Source: Gemmobacter nectariphilus DSM 15620 (GTDB lineage Bacteria > Pseudomonadota > Alphaproteobacteria > Rhodobacterales > Rhodobacteraceae). From it: a DNA stretch of 64,000 nt. The stretch lies in NCBI RefSeq assembly GCF_000429765.1, contig NZ_AUCM01000008.1, positions 1 through 64,000 of the forward strand. The letters are read 5' to 3'. Of this stretch, positions 62,044-64,000 are shown piece after piece. The notes under the pieces were generated by a model that had not been told where the DNA came from, did no database searches, and saw nothing but the letters and a program-made list of their open reading frames with translations. Within the stretch, counting starts at the first letter, position 1. Each line of letters starts with the position of its first letter. Both the position numbers and the translations under genes were made by a program.

Positions 62044-62840
62044 CAATCGAGCTTGTGGACAGCCACTGCCACCTCGACTTTCCCGATTTCGACGGCGAGA
62101 TCGACGCCTTGATCGATCGCGCCCGCGCCGCAGGCGTGACCCGGATGGTGCATATCTGCACCCGCATCGCCAATCTGCCGCGCGCTCGCGCGCTGGCCGA
62201 GGCACATGAGGGCGTCTACTTCTCCTTCGGGCTCCATCCGATGAGCGTCGGCAAAGAACCCGCGCTGTCGCTGGAGCAACTGATCGACGCTGCACAACAC
62301 CCCAGGATGGTCGCCATTGGCGAGACCGGCCTCGACTACCACTATACGCCCGAATCGAAAGACGCCCAGCAGACCAGCCTGCGCCTGCATATCGAGGCGG
62401 CGCAGATCACCGGCCTGCCGCTGGTGATCCACGCCCGCGATGCCGATGACGACATGGCGCGCATCCTGACCGAAGGCTATCGCGCCAGACCCTATACCTG
62501 CGTGATGCACTGCTTTTCCTCGGGCGAGGCGCTGGCGCAGGCGGCGCTGGATCTGGGCTTTTACCTGTCGATGTCGGGCATCGCGGCCTTTCCCAAAAGC
62601 CACGATCTGCGCGCGATCTTTGCCCGCGCACCGCTCGACCGGATCCTTGTCGAGACCGACAGCCCCTATCTGGCCCCGCCCCCCTATCGCGGCAAGCGGA
62701 ACGAGCCGGCCTATGTCGTCCACACGGCCAAGGTCGGGGCCGAGGTCTTCGGCCTCAGCTATCAGGACTTCGCGGCCGCCACCTCGGCCAATTTCGACCG
62801 GCTGTTCACACGGGCCGCACGCAAGGCGGATGCAGCATGA
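62040..62840 (+). CDS. TatD-family deoxyribonuclease/hydrolase
   Basis: A 266-residue metal-dependent hydrolase of the TatD/YcfH type. Metal ligands are in VDSHCHLDFP (His9, His11), AIGETGLDYH, LVIHARDADDDM, MHCFSSG and ETDSPYLAP. Family enzymes act as DNases or D-aminoacyl deacylases. It starts by overlapping holB (ATGA) and overlaps the next gene the same way. Confidence 0.92.
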   Translation: MTIELVDSHCHLDFPDFDGEIDALIDRARAAGVTRMVHICTRIANLPRARALAEAHEGVYFSFGLHPMSVGKEPALSLEQLIDAAQHPRMVAIGETGLDYHYTPESKDAQQTSLRLHIEAAQITGLPLVIHARDADDDMARILTEGYRARPYTCVMHCFSSGEALAQAALDLGFYLSMSGIAAFPKSHDLRAIFARAPLDRILVETDSPYLAPPPYRGKRNEPAYVVHTAKVGAEVFGLSYQDFAAATSANFDRLFTRAARKADAA

Positions 62841-63640
62841 CCGACAGGTTTCGCTATACCATTCTTGGCTGTGGCTCTTCGGGCGGGGTGCCGCGCCTTG
62901 GCGGGCACTGGGGCGAATGCGACCCCGAAAACCCCAAGAACCGCCGCCGCCGCTGTTCCATGCTGGTCGAGCGGGTGTCGGATCGTGGCATCACGCGCGT
63001 GCTGATCGACACGACGCCCGACATGCGCGAACAGTTGCTGGGCGCCGACATCGGCACGCTGGATGCGGTGGTCTATACCCATTCGCACGCCGATCATGTC
63101 CACGGCATCGACGATCTGCGCATGATCGTCTTCAACATGCGCCGGCGCCTGCCGGTCTGGGCCGATGGGGCAACGCAAGATGCGCTGCTCTCGCGCTTTG
63201 GCTATGCCTTCGTGCAGCCCGAAGGCAGCCCCTATCCGCCCATCCTGAACCTGCACACCATCCGGGGCGCATTCGAGATTGACGGCGCCGGCGGGCCGAT
63301 CCCGTTCCTGCCGTTCCGGGCCGATCACGGGTCGATGGACACGCTGGGCTTTCGCATCGGCGGGCTGGCCTATCTGCCCGATGCCGTCGCGATCCCCGAG
63401 GAAAGCTGGCCGGTGCTGGAGGGGCTCGACCTATGGGTCGTCGATGCGCTGCGCCGCACCCCGCACCCGACCCATGCGCATCTGGCCCTGACGCTGGAAT
63501 GGATCGCAAGGGCAAAGCCTGCCCGGGCGATCCTGACCAACATGCATATCGACCTTGATCACACCATGGTCGAGGCCGAAACCCCCGCCCATGTCAGCGC
63601 CGCCTATGACGGGATGGTGCTGGAACTGCCCGCCGCCTGA
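62837..63640 (+). CDS. Metallo-beta-lactamase-fold hydrolase (PhnP-like)
   Basis: A 267-residue MBL-fold protein. The metal motif is THSHADHVHGIDDLR (His82, His84, Asp86, His87), with FLPFRADHGSMDTLGFRIGG and ILTNMHIDLDH as later ligand regions; the N-terminal ILGCGSSGGVPR is typical of the RNase Z/PhnP-like group that cleaves phosphodiesters. It is the third gene of the overlapping holB-tatD-MBL unit. Substrate is unknown. Confidence 0.88.
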   Translation: MTDRFRYTILGCGSSGGVPRLGGHWGECDPENPKNRRRRCSMLVERVSDRGITRVLIDTTPDMREQLLGADIGTLDAVVYTHSHADHVHGIDDLRMIVFNMRRRLPVWADGATQDALLSRFGYAFVQPEGSPYPPILNLHTIRGAFEIDGAGGPIPFLPFRADHGSMDTLGFRIGGLAYLPDAVAIPEESWPVLEGLDLWVVDALRRTPHPTHAHLALTLEWIARAKPARAILTNMHIDLDHTMVEAETPAHVSAAYDGMVLELPAA

Positions 63641-63677
63641 TACGCTGCCCCCGTCGGGCGGCCCCGGATCCCCGCCC

Positions 63678-64000
63678 ATGCAAGCCCTGTTCGACGTCAT
63701 CCTGCCGGTCTTCCTTGTGCTGGGGTTCGGCTATGTCGCCGTCTGGCGCGGCTGGTTCCAGGAAGGCTGGATCGACGGGCTGATGCGCTTTGCGCAGAAC
63801 TTTGCGATTCCCTGCCTGCTGTTTCGCTCGATCTCGCGGCTGGATCTGGCGGCAGAGCTGCACCCGGGCATGCTGGTCAGCTTTTACGCCGGTGCGCTGA
63901 TCTGCTTTTTCGTCGGGCTGATGGGCGCGCGCCACCTGTTCGCCCGGCCCTGGCCCGATGCGGTGGCGATCGGCTTCGTGTGCCTGTTTTCCAACTCGGT
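63678..64000 (+). CDS. AEC-family transporter, partial at 3' end
   Basis: The first 107 residues of an auxin-efflux-carrier-type permease: FDVILPVFLVLGFGYVAVWR (helix 1), LMRFAQNFAIPCLLFRSISR with the conserved N-F-x-x-P-x-L-L pattern, then PGMLVSFYAGALICFFVGLM (helix 3). Family members export organic acids such as malonate. The rest lies beyond the window. ATG at 63678 begins 37 nt after the MBL gene's stop. Confidence 0.85.
   Translation, partial: MQALFDVILPVFLVLGFGYVAVWRGWFQEGWIDGLMRFAQNFAIPCLLFRSISRLDLAAELHPGMLVSFYAGALICFFVGLMGARHLFARPWPDAVAIGFVCLFSNS

Noticed and set aside
1-64000. CRISPR array
   Set aside because: No regularly spaced identical repeats were seen; the dispersed repeat cores are kilobases apart.

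Overview
The window is GC-rich alphaproteobacterial chromosome, almost certainly from the family Rhodobacteraceae; the genus cannot be fixed from sequence alone. Support comes from the cell-cycle kinase CckA with a CtrA-type site upstream, GcrA, a B12-dependent ribonucleotide reductase, DUF1489, an NDUFS4-type complex I subunit, FnrL-like and TRAP-transport features, and an intergenic motif (CAAATACCC) that recurs throughout the gaps.

Layout. 1-2590 is a scarred stretch: one end of an IS3-family element, a gene it cuts, tRNA-Arg(TCT), and a membrane-protein gene with an in-frame amber codon. 2592-9949 holds housekeeping genes (GNAT, cckA, an RsmB-like methyltransferase, an aminotransferase, tpiA, a PfkB kinase). 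9975-17979 looks like a catabolic module: amidohydrolase and MarR regulator, divergent from a TRAP transporter (SBP, small and large permease) and a cytoplasmic sulfatase/phosphonate-ester hydrolase, with a zinc alcohol dehydrogenase facing it. 18104-27007 carries leucine/isovalerate catabolism on the minus strand (ivd, mccB, mccA, HMG-CoA lyase), interspersed with a nitronate monooxygenase-like gene, a GST, an LprI-like gene and a divergent OmpW with an FnrL-type box. 27276-36725 has trmFO-gluQ, hisI, an IscU-like protein, tusA plus a 39-residue membrane protein, argD-argF, an HPP-CBS protein, gcrA and a LuxR-type regulator. 36885-43312 is a dipeptide-type ABC importer divergent from a membrane dipeptidase, so peptide uptake and hydrolysis are side by side. 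43331-51383 contains hemP, hslU and hslV, a TadE/TadG-like pair, nrdJ and DUF1489. 51518-64000 carries a TIGR01620-like membrane protein, a truncated TauE-like gene, ileS behind a possible leader ORF and hairpin, ogt, ybgC, an M48 protease, tRNA-Gly(CCC), the complex I subunit, an overlapping holB-tatD-MBL operon, and the start of an AEC transporter.

The most interesting recurring structure is a composite intergenic element: one or two GC hairpins followed by GGGTATTTGG-N3-AAGGTGAA. Fourteen cores are visible, most placed just 3' of a gene and oriented with it. No CRISPR array, prophage, rRNA operon or integrase was seen.
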